In this document: positions 36,208-44,638 of the stretch, piece by piece
Layout of the letters: the number at the start of each line of letters is the position of its first letter
How positions within the stretch are numbered: position 1 is the first letter of the stretch
Source of the DNA: Epsilonproteobacteria bacterium UBA4036
Lineage (GTDB): Bacteria > Campylobacterota > Campylobacteria > Campylobacterales > Arcobacteraceae
NCBI GenBank assembly: GCA_002382325.1
Contig: DGAG01000007.1
Coordinates: forward strand, 124,001 to 188,000
Direction: 5' to 3'
DNA: 64,000 nt
The notes under the pieces: generated by a model
The model's input: the letters and a program-made list of their open reading frames with translations, nothing else
Databases searched by the model: none
Told to the model about the DNA's origin: nothing
Position numbers and translations under genes: made by a program

Positions 36208-37386
36208 TTATGCCTTTTTTTTCTTTTTTTGTTTTCGATTAAGATAAAGCATTAACCCCGTAATAGCAAACAAAGGCATAAGCATGGAAGCAATAAACAT
36301 CAGCGTTTGACCTATGATTCCAAAATATTCTCCGCTGTGTAAAGGAAGCATACTGCCTATGAGTTTTTCATTCAGTGGTTTGTTTTCATAGCGTTCATGT
36401 TTTAAAAGCTCCCAACTGTGAATATCAATTTGCATTTGATTTCGAGCTCTTGAGTGGATAATATCTTCATCAAAGTAAGAAATGGTATACACACTGCCCT
36501 TGTTAGGAACTCTAATCGTGGCACTGGAATACTCTTTTTGTAAAAAGATTTCAAACATTTTAAACGCTTTACTGAGTTGTGTGTCAACTGTTATCGTAGA
36601 CTTTTTTCTGTTTAGCTGGGGTTCTTTTTTGTTTTGTTCTAAAGCCAGTGTATCCATACGATTTTGGGCACTTTTATTGACATTCATTGTAGGTTTTACA
36701 GGCAAGGCAACACCACTTAGCGTGTGTAAACCTTGTCGATACCAATCGTAAGACCAATACAGACCCGTTAAAACGGCTACAAGATATAACGGTAAAACCC
36801 ACAAACCTATACTGGAGTGAATACTGTGTAAAAAGTATCGTCCTTTACTTTTAAAACTAAAAGTAAAACTGGCTAAAAAAGTTCGTTTAAGTCGGGGAAA
36901 ATACAAATAAAGTCCACTAAAAAGTAAAATAACAAGAACAATAGAGCTTACCCCAACAAGTTGTTTCCCCACATTACCTAACATCAATCTTCGGTGAATA
37001 TCTTCTACCGTTTTAAAAAAGCTTTCACCTTGGATATGAGGTAAGAGTTCACAGGAATAAGGATTGATATAATAATTGATGCCTTTTCGTTGTTGTGGGT
37101 TTGATGAGGCAATCGTAATAACCGCTGAACTCGTTGGATTTGAAGATAAGGTTACCGCGTTGATTTTCGCATCAGGAATGTGTTGTTTTAAAGCGGCAAT
37201 CATTTCATGCGCTTGAGCTTTTTTGACATCGTTTGGAACAGCTACAACATAACTTTTGGAATTAATCAATTTTAATATCTCTTTTTCAAAAGAGAGTAAA
37301 CCCCCAGTTGTTGCCGTAATTAACAATATAAAGCCAAATGCCAATCCTAAAATAAAATGTGCTTTAAACCAAAATTTCTTATACAC
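36208..37386 (-). CDS. PepSY-domain transmembrane protein, possible siderophore reductase
   Basis: 392 residues with four main membrane segments (about 13-35, 150-170, 190-215 and 355-382) and PepSY-type periplasmic regions. FWFKAHFILGLAFGFILLITATTGG and GRYFLHSIHSSIGLWVLPLYL carry the conserved histidines, presumably haem ligands. The family includes FpvG, which reduces ferri-pyoverdine in the Pseudomonas periplasm. It is followed directly by macA, macB and tolC and sits downstream of a TonB receptor. The reductase role is inferred from family and context. Confidence 0.82.
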   Translation of the reverse strand: MYKKFWFKAHFILGLAFGFILLITATTGGLLSFEKEILKLINSKSYVVAVPNDVKKAQAHEMIAALKQHIPDAKINAVTLSSNPTSSAVITIASSNPQQRKGINYYINPYSCELLPHIQGESFFKTVEDIHRRLMLGNVGKQLVGVSSIVLVILLFSGLYLYFPRLKRTFLASFTFSFKSKGRYFLHSIHSSIGLWVLPLYLVAVLTGLYWSYDWYRQGLHTLSGVALPVKPTMNVNKSAQNRMDTLALEQNKKEPQLNRKKSTITVDTQLSKAFKMFEIFLQKEYSSATIRVPNKGSVYTISYFDEDIIHSRARNQMQIDIHSWELLKHERYENKPLNEKLIGSMLPLHSGEYFGIIGQTLMFIASMLMPLFAITGLMLYLNRKQKKKKKA

Positions 37387-37395
37387 GAGAATCCT

Positions 37396-38067
37396 TTATT
37401 GTGCCAATGGAAGGGGTCTGCCCCAAGCAATTCCATTTTGTACGTTAAATGTTAATGTCGTTGTATAGTTTGTACTTTCATAGGGTTTTTCATTGATTTT
37501 TCCCGCTGTGTTGTCTTCATGTTTAACCTCTATCATGTATTCACCTTGCCAAGGAGTATGGAGGGTAAACTCCCCTTTGTCATTGGTTCTAAAGGTTTTG
37601 CTCCATGTTGTAGGAGAATATACGGTGACACTTTTTTTAGCTAAGGGGGTACCTTGATATACTACAGTAAACGTATTGCTGTTTGGTTTTTGTGGTATCA
37701 TATCAAGAGTGGCTAATGCAATTAGATCATTTCTCCCTGCTCTTGCTGCGGTGACACTTCGACTTAGGTTTTGGTTGATTCGGCTTTTTCTGGGTTCTCG
37801 TTCATTAATAACAACCGTATCAAGAGATTGTTCAAGTTCAATTAAAATATATCCTTCTTCTCGTGAGATGTGTTTAACATTGTTCGAGGGTAAAATTATC
37901 TCCGTTTTAATCATATTAAGACGTTCCCCTTTTTCTAAAACATCATCGGCCCAATCTCCAAAATAGAGTTTGACCTCTTTTTTATTTTTGGACGCCCAAA
38001 TATTGTGTGCCAATACAGAAGTAGCTCCTAGGGCTACAACCAACAAAGCTAAAATGCTCTTTTTCAT
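37396..38067 (-). CDS. DUF4198-type periplasmic protein
   Basis: 223 residues with a signal peptide cut after SVLA, giving a mature HNIWASKNKK start. LYFGDWADDVLEKGERL and a C-terminal Ig-like segment (TFRTNDKGEFTLHTPWQGEYMIEV) match DUF4198, a periplasmic family often found with iron or metal uptake genes. The exact role is unknown; it may bind metal through its N-terminal His. It is the first gene of the tightly packed run with the PepSY protein and MacAB-TolC. Confidence 0.75.
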   Translation of the reverse strand: MKKSILALLVVALGATSVLAHNIWASKNKKEVKLYFGDWADDVLEKGERLNMIKTEIILPSNNVKHISREEGYILIELEQSLDTVVINEREPRKSRINQNLSRSVTAARAGRNDLIALATLDMIPQKPNSNTFTVVYQGTPLAKKSVTVYSPTTWSKTFRTNDKGEFTLHTPWQGEYMIEVKHEDNTAGKINEKPYESTNYTTTLTFNVQNGIAWGRPLPLAQ

Positions 38068-38126
38068 ATCGTTCCTTTGTGTTTAATTTTGAAATCATAA
38101 CGTGTCAGTTTTAACGGTTTATTAAT

Positions 38127-38145
38127 ATAATGATAATAACTCGCA
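38127..38145. promoter_or_regulatory. Possible Fur site upstream of the DUF4198 gene
   Basis: ATAATGATAATAACTCGCA contains the tandem ATGATAAT core of a Fur box, 60 bp upstream of the DUF4198 start. The second half is poor, so this is a weaker candidate than the others. Confidence 0.35.
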
Positions 38146-38162
38146 ATATTTTAAGTACAGAG

Positions 38163-38188
38163 ATAAACAGTGCGTTTGCACTGTTTAT
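38163..38188 (-). terminator. Hairpin after TonB receptor 2
   Basis: ATAAACAGTGC pairs with GCACTGTTTAT around a four-base loop, directly after the receptor stop on the minus strand. The stem is strong but the U-tract is poor, so read-through into the DUF4198 operon is possible. Confidence 0.5.
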
Positions 38189-38189
38189 T

Positions 38190-40352
38190 TTAAAAAGTTA
38201 CTTGCATACTCAACCAAAATTCTCGTCGTTTTTGTGCTAAGTTGTAATCGTAAGCTTCTTGAAGCGTATTGGTATCGTCTGTGTATGTGGTTGTGCTGGT
38301 GAAATCTTTGTCTAAAAGGTTATTCACTCGTGCATGAAAGGTGATGTTATTTGCAAGTTTATATGAACTTCCTAAATCAAAAACATAATAATCTTTATAG
38401 TAATCTAAATCGTCATTATTTCGCCATCGATCTTTTTCTCCTGAAACTTTGATAAACGTACTGAACTTTGGTGTGGCTTTCCAATCTAAAGTGGCATTGT
38501 AAAGATGTTTTGCCGATGTCCCTAAAGGTTCATTGGTATCGTCTCTTTTTGAGTCCACATAGGTGTAATTGGCTTTAAGTGCTAACGAGTCAAGAATTTG
38601 ATATTTTCCTGCTAATTCAACTCCTTGAATGGTGGCATCTCCTACATTTTGTTTTTGACTAAAAGAGGTTTTAATCCCTGCCCATTCAGGAGGAAGTTGA
38701 TTTTGAGTAACGGTCACGCTCTCTATTTTATCTTTAAAATCATTTTTAAAGAAGGTTAAATTAAAATTATGCCCTGCTTCATGGGTATAATATAAGGCAA
38801 TTTCACTGTTGACACTCTTTTCTGGTTGTAAATCGGGATTTCCAACCCAAGGAGAAGTTCCTTGTCCTCCAAATCCTGTAATTCCATCAAACAGATCCGT
38901 TGTTTTGGGTGTTTTATATCCTGTTCCCACTCCTCCTTTGAGTGTCCAATTGCTTGAAAGATTATAAACACCATAAATTCTGGGACTGGTATGGCTTCCA
39001 AATGAGTTATGGTCATCGTATCGTATTCCTGTAGTGATAGTAAAATCATCGACCAAACTCCAGTTATCTTCTGCAAATAAAGCCCACTGTTCATAACTTT
39101 GAACCACTCCACTTTGTGTGGTTGCCGAGCTGGTCATACCAAAAACACCGTCTTCGAGTTCACCATCGATGTATTCTGCTCCTAACGTAACATAATGTTT
39201 TTCAAAAGGCAACTCGTATTTTGCATTATACGTCGTAGTTTTTGATTCAAGTGTTCGACTGGGTCTTGGCATAAGGGCTAAGAAATTGGGGTCTGCCATT
39301 GCTCCTGCTAAACTTCCCCATCCGGCTTTATTGGCATTAATATACGCACGTTCTGTAGCATTTAAAGGTAAACTTCGTCCTAAATTGGCAGTTTCAATGT
39401 AGTGAACACCCACAGTACTTTTTCCAAAATCCCAAAAAGCTTCATGGCTTAATGCCCATTGTTCTCGTTCCATTCGTTGAATTTTGGCATACCCTACTCT
39501 TTGATTGTTGTAAATGGTTTCATAGCTGTCAACGGTTCCCACATCTCCTTCAGAGTTATCGTATTTTTGTTTGGAAACATCATAATCCAATTTAATGGTA
39601 TGATTTTCATTGGGTGTCAACGTAAGCCCTGCTCCTGCTGACCAATTTTGGTTGTCCATGGTTTTGCCTGCACCACCAAAGGTTGTTCCTGAACTGCTTT
39701 GTGGATTTGAAGCCTCTTTATCGTAATAGCTTCCTCGTAAACTTAACCCCAATACATTGTCAATAAGTGGTCCCATAATGGCAAAATCAGAGGTTTTATC
39801 GTTTCCAAATTGGCTGTCACTTTGAAAGGTTTGACTTTGAGTAAAAGAACCCACCCATTCATGAGATATTTTTTTGGTAATAATATTCACTACACCACCC
39901 ATGGCATCAGCACCATAAAGGGTACTCATGGGACCTCGTATGACTTCAATTCGTTCAATCATTGACAAAGGTGGGATGTTGGCATATTGAAAGCCTCCAA
40001 AATTGTTGGGATAGATATCTCCGTGATTATTTTGTTTTTTCCCATCAATTAAAATCAAGGTATAATCAGCACCCATACCTCGAATACTCACTCCTCCTTG
40101 ACCCGATTTATCTCGGGTTTCTCCTATGTCTATGCCTTCAATATCTTTAACGGCATCAAGCAAATTGGTATAAGGTTTTTTGCTTAAATCCTCTTGCGAA
40201 ATAACCGAAATAGATGCAGGAGCATCGGTAATTTTTTGTTCGTGTCCTGAGGCACTCGTAACAGTAACTTCTTCAAGCTTTATAGTATTTTCTGCAGCAA
40301 TTAATGCAATGTTTGCACAAAGTAAGGCAGCAACGCTTTTTGCAATTTTCAT
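38190..40352 (-). CDS. TonB-dependent siderophore-type receptor (2)
   Basis: 720 residues. Signal peptide (about 1-20), a TonB-box-like KLEEVTVTSASG, a plug with SVISQEDLSKKPYTNLLDAV, GVSIRGMGADYTLILIDGKK and TLYGADAMGGVVNIITKK, and a barrel ending WLSMQVTF. It resembles the FepA/CfrA/IrgA group of catecholate receptors, though the ligand is not fixed by sequence. It is divergent from a two-component system, with Fur-box-like sequences between them. The PepSY-MacAB-TolC genes follow downstream. Confidence 0.92.
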   Translation of the reverse strand: MKIAKSVAALLCANIALIAAENTIKLEEVTVTSASGHEQKITDAPASISVISQEDLSKKPYTNLLDAVKDIEGIDIGETRDKSGQGGVSIRGMGADYTLILIDGKKQNNHGDIYPNNFGGFQYANIPPLSMIERIEVIRGPMSTLYGADAMGGVVNIITKKISHEWVGSFTQSQTFQSDSQFGNDKTSDFAIMGPLIDNVLGLSLRGSYYDKEASNPQSSSGTTFGGAGKTMDNQNWSAGAGLTLTPNENHTIKLDYDVSKQKYDNSEGDVGTVDSYETIYNNQRVGYAKIQRMEREQWALSHEAFWDFGKSTVGVHYIETANLGRSLPLNATERAYINANKAGWGSLAGAMADPNFLALMPRPSRTLESKTTTYNAKYELPFEKHYVTLGAEYIDGELEDGVFGMTSSATTQSGVVQSYEQWALFAEDNWSLVDDFTITTGIRYDDHNSFGSHTSPRIYGVYNLSSNWTLKGGVGTGYKTPKTTDLFDGITGFGGQGTSPWVGNPDLQPEKSVNSEIALYYTHEAGHNFNLTFFKNDFKDKIESVTVTQNQLPPEWAGIKTSFSQKQNVGDATIQGVELAGKYQILDSLALKANYTYVDSKRDDTNEPLGTSAKHLYNATLDWKATPKFSTFIKVSGEKDRWRNNDDLDYYKDYYVFDLGSSYKLANNITFHARVNNLLDKDFTSTTTYTDDTNTLQEAYDYNLAQKRREFWLSMQVTF

Positions 40353-40505
40353 TTTTTCTCCTCCTAGAGTACAGTTGGCTACTAATAAATATATTTTGGC
40401 TTGTTTTGTTTTTTTTAAGAAAATACAAACTACACAAAGGACAAAAATGATGTATAGTTTGTATTTATACGTTGAATTATAGTCATAAAAAATGATTTAA
40501 AAATG

Positions 40506-40577
40506 ATATTATGATAATTAATATTAAAATCAATTATAAATTAAATAATAAGCTATCTTTGAGTATCATTATCAAAA
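40506..40577. promoter_or_regulatory. Fur-box-like sites between TonB receptor 2 and the response regulator
   Basis: Two AT-rich Fur-like stretches are seen in the 243-bp divergent intergenic space: ATATTATGATAATTAATATT at 40506-40525 and GAGTATCATTATCAAAA at 40561-40577 (TTGATAATGATACTC on the other strand). They could control the receptor, the two-component genes, or both. Confidence 0.5.
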
Positions 40578-40595
40578 GTGAAAGGATAATTAAAA

Positions 40596-41339
40596 ATGTC
40601 AAAGAATTTTCTTAAAGATAAACATTTCAAAGTATTAATCGTAGAAGATGAACCAATTTTAGCGATGGCTATGGAATTAAAACTTAAAAAAATGGGTTTG
40701 GACGTAAGTGGAATAGCTACAACACCTGATAATGCAATGGTGCATGTCCAAAATCACTATCCTGATATGGCTCTTATTGATATCAATTTAAATGCTTCAA
40801 AAACAGGCATTGATGTGGCAAACTATATTTGGAAGAATTTTCAAATTCCTATTATTTTTTTGACGTCGTATTACAATGATAACATACTTAAACAAGCCAT
40901 GGAGGCAGAACCTTATGCTTACTTATTGAAGCCTTGTCGGTTTGAAGAACTTAAAGTTACGATTAATACAACCTTACATAAGCATCAATTCTTTTTTAAA
41001 AACAGAAAACTTTTTGAACCACTTCAACAAGAGTTTATCTCTCTTACTCAAAACATTAAATACAATCGAATTGAACAGCAGCTTTATGTCGATAATACTC
41101 TTTTTAAATTAACAAAAAATGAAAAAAAATTATTTGAAATTTTGACCCAAAGACCAGGAAGTGTCATGAGTTTTGATTCCATTTTTAACTTCATTTGGAG
41201 AGAAGATGTTTATGATTTAGCAAAGCTGCGTTCTTTAATTTATCGTCTCAAAACAAGGCTTAATGTTAATCTTTTTGAGAATTTATATGAAGAAGGATAT
41301 AAAATAAAATGTCTAAAGAATGATTATGAAGCTGTTTAG
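40596..41339 (+). CDS. Response regulator, receiver plus winged-helix DNA-binding domain
   Basis: 247 residues. Receiver domain: VEDEPILAMAMELKL, phosphoacceptor Asp in MALIDINLNASKTG, LTSYY and LLKPCR. A C-terminal domain (about 145-247) with LTKNEKKLFEILTQRPG and LRSLIYRLKTRL is OmpR-like winged helix. Its end overlaps the kinase gene by 20 bp. Divergent from TonB receptor 2, a likely target by position. Confidence 0.88.
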   Translation: MSKNFLKDKHFKVLIVEDEPILAMAMELKLKKMGLDVSGIATTPDNAMVHVQNHYPDMALIDINLNASKTGIDVANYIWKNFQIPIIFLTSYYNDNILKQAMEAEPYAYLLKPCRFEELKVTINTTLHKHQFFFKNRKLFEPLQQEFISLTQNIKYNRIEQQLYVDNTLFKLTKNEKKLFEILTQRPGSVMSFDSIFNFIWREDVYDLAKLRSLIYRLKTRLNVNLFENLYEEGYKIKCLKNDYEAV

Positions 41340-43146
41340 TTTTCATTCTTACTCGTTTGCAACTAAAGTTATTATTGCTTTTTTGATTTTTATTGTTTTT
41401 TTTATTTTTGTTCGATTTATTCTTTCGATTCCTCGTGTTGAGCAACAAGCCTTAAAAAATGAATTGGAAAATATTACTCATTCGTTGCGTATGATAAAAG
41501 ACCAAATCAGTGTTATGGGAAAAGCCATAACAATGCAAAGAGAGTTAGAGGTAAACTTTATTAAAAAAGAGATAGAAAATCAACTTTTGACGCTTGATTT
41601 AAAATCAAAAGAGTTTACGTCTTATGAATTAATAGAAAAAATCAAACAAAGCCCTCTTTCTCAATATTGCTCTGTTTCTTTTAATAACGCAAAGAGTAAA
41701 AAAGCCAACACAAAACAGTGGATTGAACATGAAATCAATACTTCTTCAAAAAATTATCAAAAAAGAGGACCTTTATTCTATACCTACCCTTTTGAAGTTT
41801 TTGGTACTTCAGTGACTTTGTCATGCGAGATAAAAGAGTTAAATCCCAATCATATGAAGTTTGAAAAAAGTATAAAAGAACATCTATCCACGGGTGTGCT
41901 TATTGATTCTAATTTAAGCAGCACTAAAATGGCATTGACATGGATTAACTCACAAGCCAATAAAGAGGATGAAAGCATATTTTATGAAAAAGATAAGGAA
42001 AAAAGAAAAGCAAAATATCAATTAAGTAAACTTTCTAATGTGGATAATATCCCAACAGGAAATTTATCTTTAAAAAAGATTTTAGAGCTAAAAGAGCAAG
42101 AAAGCCCCTTTTTGCATGCCATAGAAGACAAAGAGGTATTTACTTGGATTATCGATTTAAATTTAAATTCACAAAAACAAACTCCTTTTTTATTGATTTA
42201 TTCCATCAATAAAGAGGAGTTGGTTTTAAAAAATAAAGTAAAAATTTTCTTTTTATTGCCAGAAACACTTTTGGCAATTGGCATAAGCTTTATTTTGATT
42301 TTTTTTATTTTCAGAAGAATTCTAAAAAATATTAATACACTGACTAAAACTGCCCTTTTGGTTAATCAAGGAGAAAGAAATATCAGAAGTCAAGTAAAAG
42401 GCGAAGATGACATTGGTATTTTGGGAAAATCGTTTGATTCCATGTTGGATTTTTTTGAAAACAGTATTAAAACATTGGATCAAAAAGTGGAAGAAAAAAC
42501 CAAAGAGATTTCAAAATCTTTGGAAGAAAAAGAGATTTTATTAAAAGAGATTCATCATCGAGTCAAAAACAATTTGGCATTAACCATTAGTTTACTGGAG
42601 TTACAAGAAGAGGAGATAGAAGATAAAAAAACAAAGAAAATTTTGGTTGATATTCAAGAAAGAATCTATACTATGGAGCTGTTACATCGTAAATTGTATG
42701 AATCTGCCAATTTAAATAAAATAGATTTTAAAAATTATGTCATAGAACTTATCCGCACCATTGCAAAAACCTATGACAAAAAAAATAAGGTTGCTTTGTT
42801 GTTTGAAATTGATGAAATCGATTTAAATATAGAGACAGCCATGCCGTATGGGTTGATTTTAAATGAGTTGGTTACCAATTCTTTTAAATATGCGTTTACT
42901 CATCATAAAAACCCAGAACTTTGTATTGGTATTACTCAACAAAACGATAATGAAATTTTATTAATCATCAAAGACAATGGAAAAGGACTTAAAAAAGAGT
43001 TTGAAGAAATCTCACAAGAAACACTTGGATTAAGATTGATCAGTATTATTGTAAAACTTCAACTCATGGGAAGGGTATCGTATTCGTATGAAAATGGTGC
43101 AAAATTTACCATTTTGGGCAACATAAAACAGGATATGGCGCTTTAG
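41320..43146 (+). CDS. Membrane sensor histidine kinase, HisKA_2/HWE-like
   Basis: 608 residues. Membrane segments near 17-37 and 308-330 enclose a sensor region of about 270 residues without a recognised fold. A HAMP-like linker and coiled coil follow. The phosphoacceptor box EIHHRVKNNLALTISLLELQ (His near 411) is of the HisKA_2/HWE type, with the ATPase N-box ILNELVTNSFKYAF and G-box IIKDNGKGLK. The start overlaps the response regulator gene; the second ATG at 41326 is an alternative. The stimulus is unknown. Confidence 0.88.
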   Translation: MIMKLFSFHSYSFATKVIIAFLIFIVFFIFVRFILSIPRVEQQALKNELENITHSLRMIKDQISVMGKAITMQRELEVNFIKKEIENQLLTLDLKSKEFTSYELIEKIKQSPLSQYCSVSFNNAKSKKANTKQWIEHEINTSSKNYQKRGPLFYTYPFEVFGTSVTLSCEIKELNPNHMKFEKSIKEHLSTGVLIDSNLSSTKMALTWINSQANKEDESIFYEKDKEKRKAKYQLSKLSNVDNIPTGNLSLKKILELKEQESPFLHAIEDKEVFTWIIDLNLNSQKQTPFLLIYSINKEELVLKNKVKIFFLLPETLLAIGISFILIFFIFRRILKNINTLTKTALLVNQGERNIRSQVKGEDDIGILGKSFDSMLDFFENSIKTLDQKVEEKTKEISKSLEEKEILLKEIHHRVKNNLALTISLLELQEEEIEDKKTKKILVDIQERIYTMELLHRKLYESANLNKIDFKNYVIELIRTIAKTYDKKNKVALLFEIDEIDLNIETAMPYGLILNELVTNSFKYAFTHHKNPELCIGITQQNDNEILLIIKDNGKGLKKEFEEISQETLGLRLISIIVKLQLMGRVSYSYENGAKFTILGNIKQDMAL

Positions 43147-43152
43147 TTTTAT

Positions 43153-43185
43153 AAAATACAAAGATCATAATTCTCTTTGTATTTT
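43153..43185. terminator. Bidirectional terminator between the kinase gene and hemP
   Basis: AAAATACAAAG pairs perfectly with CTTTGTATTTT around an 11-base loop, between two convergent transcription units. T-runs at each end suit termination in both directions. Confidence 0.65.
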
Positions 43186-43209
43186 GTTCATAGGTGTATA
43201 AAAAAAAGC

Positions 43210-43341
43210 TTATTTTGTCAAAATGAGTTTATCTTCTTTGGTAATTCGTAAGACATATACTTTACCATTGTGTGAGATTTGGATGGTTTTTTCATTGTTC
43301 GTAAAAAGGGTTTTAGTATCAATGGTGATAATCTCATTCAT
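43210..43341 (-). CDS. hemP: Hemin uptake protein HemP (43 aa)
   Basis: A short frame on the minus strand gives 43 residues whose end, HNGKVYVLRITKEDKLILTK, matches the HemP signature (H-GG-x-Y-x-LR-T-x-x-KLILTK). Its ATG overlaps the exbD stop (ATGA), so it is translationally coupled. HemP is a small protein of haem/iron uptake operons, needed in some species for haem receptor expression. The KTLFTNNEKTIQI start replaces the usual SxxLF-GG region. It is easy to miss because of its size. Confidence 0.85.
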   Translation of the reverse strand: MNEIITIDTKTLFTNNEKTIQISHNGKVYVLRITKEDKLILTK

Positions 43342-43727
43342 TTTTTCACCACCATGGATATTTTTTCGATATTTTTTTGCTTTAATATATCAATAACAAA
43401 AATAAACTCTTCGTAAGGTACGAGTTTATCAGCACTGACTGCCACCAAATCTTTTTTGGTTAACGTGTCAATTTTAGAGATTAACTCTTCTTTAGTAACC
43501 TCTTCATCGTTGACATAAAACTGCTTGGAAGCCGTAATTAATATCTCAAACTGTTTGGGCTCAATTTTGGTATGAGATGAGGCTTGAGGTAATGCTATTT
43601 CGATTTTTCCTAATGCAATAAACGAAGAAACCGTTAATATAATGGCTAACAAAACCAACATAACATCAATAAGTGGGACGACGTTGATTCCCTCAACCTT
43701 TTTTAATGATTTCATCTTCCCACTCAC
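43338..43727 (-). CDS. exbD: Biopolymer transport protein ExbD
   Basis: 129 residues. A short cytoplasmic start, MSGKMKSLKKVEGINVVPLIDVMLVLLAIIL, contains the one membrane segment with the essential Asp, followed by a periplasmic domain (EEVTKEELISKI, VAVSADKLVPYEEFIFVID). With ExbB and TonB it uses the proton gradient to energise outer-membrane receptors. It overlaps exbB by 35 bp and hemP by 4 bp. Confidence 0.94.
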   Translation of the reverse strand: MSGKMKSLKKVEGINVVPLIDVMLVLLAIILTVSSFIALGKIEIALPQASSHTKIEPKQFEILITASKQFYVNDEEVTKEELISKIDTLTKKDLVAVSADKLVPYEEFIFVIDILKQKNIEKISMVVKK

Positions 43728-44127
43728 TTATTTTTAAATCCACTTTTCTCAAAAATCCACCGTAAATAATCGTCGCAGGAATCGCGACTATCAGACCCGC
43801 TGCTGTTACTTTTAATGCCAATGCCAGACCCACAATCACTTTTGATGTATCTAACGCCCCACCGCTCATACCAATTTCGTAAAATACGACCATAATTCCA
43901 CCAACCGTTCCTAAAAGACCTACGTAGGGAGCATTTGAACCAATCAAAGAGATAATGGTCAAATTTTTAGTGACATCACGTTCGATTTCATTTTTGGTTT
44001 TATAACAGGACAAATCAATATTTTTGAAAAACAAAGCTCTTTCGATGGCATACATTACCACCAAAAGACTCATAACCCCTAAAATGCCTAGCGTTCCATA
44101 ATCAACAATATGTTTAATATTTTCCAT
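43693..44127 (-). CDS. exbB: Biopolymer transport protein ExbB
   Basis: 144 residues, short form. Three membrane segments are visible. The TolQ/ExbB core has APYVGLLGTVGGIMVVFYEIG and GLALALKVTAAGLIVAIPATIIY with the conserved Thr and Pro residues. It is a proton-channel partner of ExbD. The ATG overlaps the flavodoxin stop (TAATG). Without context it could be TolQ or MotA, but pairing with exbD, hemP and flavodoxin supports ExbB. Confidence 0.92.
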   Translation of the reverse strand: MENIKHIVDYGTLGILGVMSLLVVMYAIERALFFKNIDLSCYKTKNEIERDVTKNLTIISLIGSNAPYVGLLGTVGGIMVVFYEIGMSGGALDTSKVIVGLALALKVTAAGLIVAIPATIIYGGFLRKVDLKISEWEDEIIKKG

Positions 44128-44627
44128 TAAACCAACTCATCTTTAATTTGATTGCACCAAAGAGCAATTCGGTCATGGGTTAAATCACTTTGATTGTCTT
44201 CATCTAACGCCAATCCCACAAAATCACCATCGGCTTTTTGTGCTTTAGACTCTTCATGGTCATAGCCTTCAGAACTTGTAAAACCTACAACTTTAGCACC
44301 GTTTTGAATCACTTGTTCATAAATGGTTCCCATGGCATCAACATAGTTATCGCTGTATGATTCTTGATCACCTAAACCAAAAAGGGCAACGGTTTTTCCT
44401 GTAAAATCAAGTTTACAAAACTCATTCCACGCATCGTCCCAATCATCTTGCAAATCGCCATCGCCCCAAGTAGAAGCACCAAAAATCAGTTTATCGTAGT
44501 CATTGATTTTTTCAATATTGATATTTGAAATATCAAAAATATTATTAATACCCAGTGTTTTTGCAATTTGTTTTGCAATAATTTCAGTATTACCCGTACT
44601 GCTTGCATAAAATATAGCACTTGCCAT
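44127..44627 (-). CDS. fldA: Flavodoxin, long chain
   Basis: 166 residues. FMN phosphate loop IFYASSTGNTEIIAKQIA at the N-terminus, FGASTWGDGDLQDDWD for the first isoalloxazine loop, and FGLGDQESYSDNYVDAMG for the second. It carries electrons in place of ferredoxin when iron is scarce, which suits its place in an operon with Fur-box-like upstream sites next to exbB-exbD-hemP. Confidence 0.93.
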   Translation of the reverse strand: MASAIFYASSTGNTEIIAKQIAKTLGINNIFDISNINIEKINDYDKLIFGASTWGDGDLQDDWDDAWNEFCKLDFTGKTVALFGLGDQESYSDNYVDAMGTIYEQVIQNGAKVVGFTSSEGYDHEESKAQKADGDFVGLALDEDNQSDLTHDRIALWCNQIKDELV

Positions 44628-44638
44628 AGTTTTTCCTT

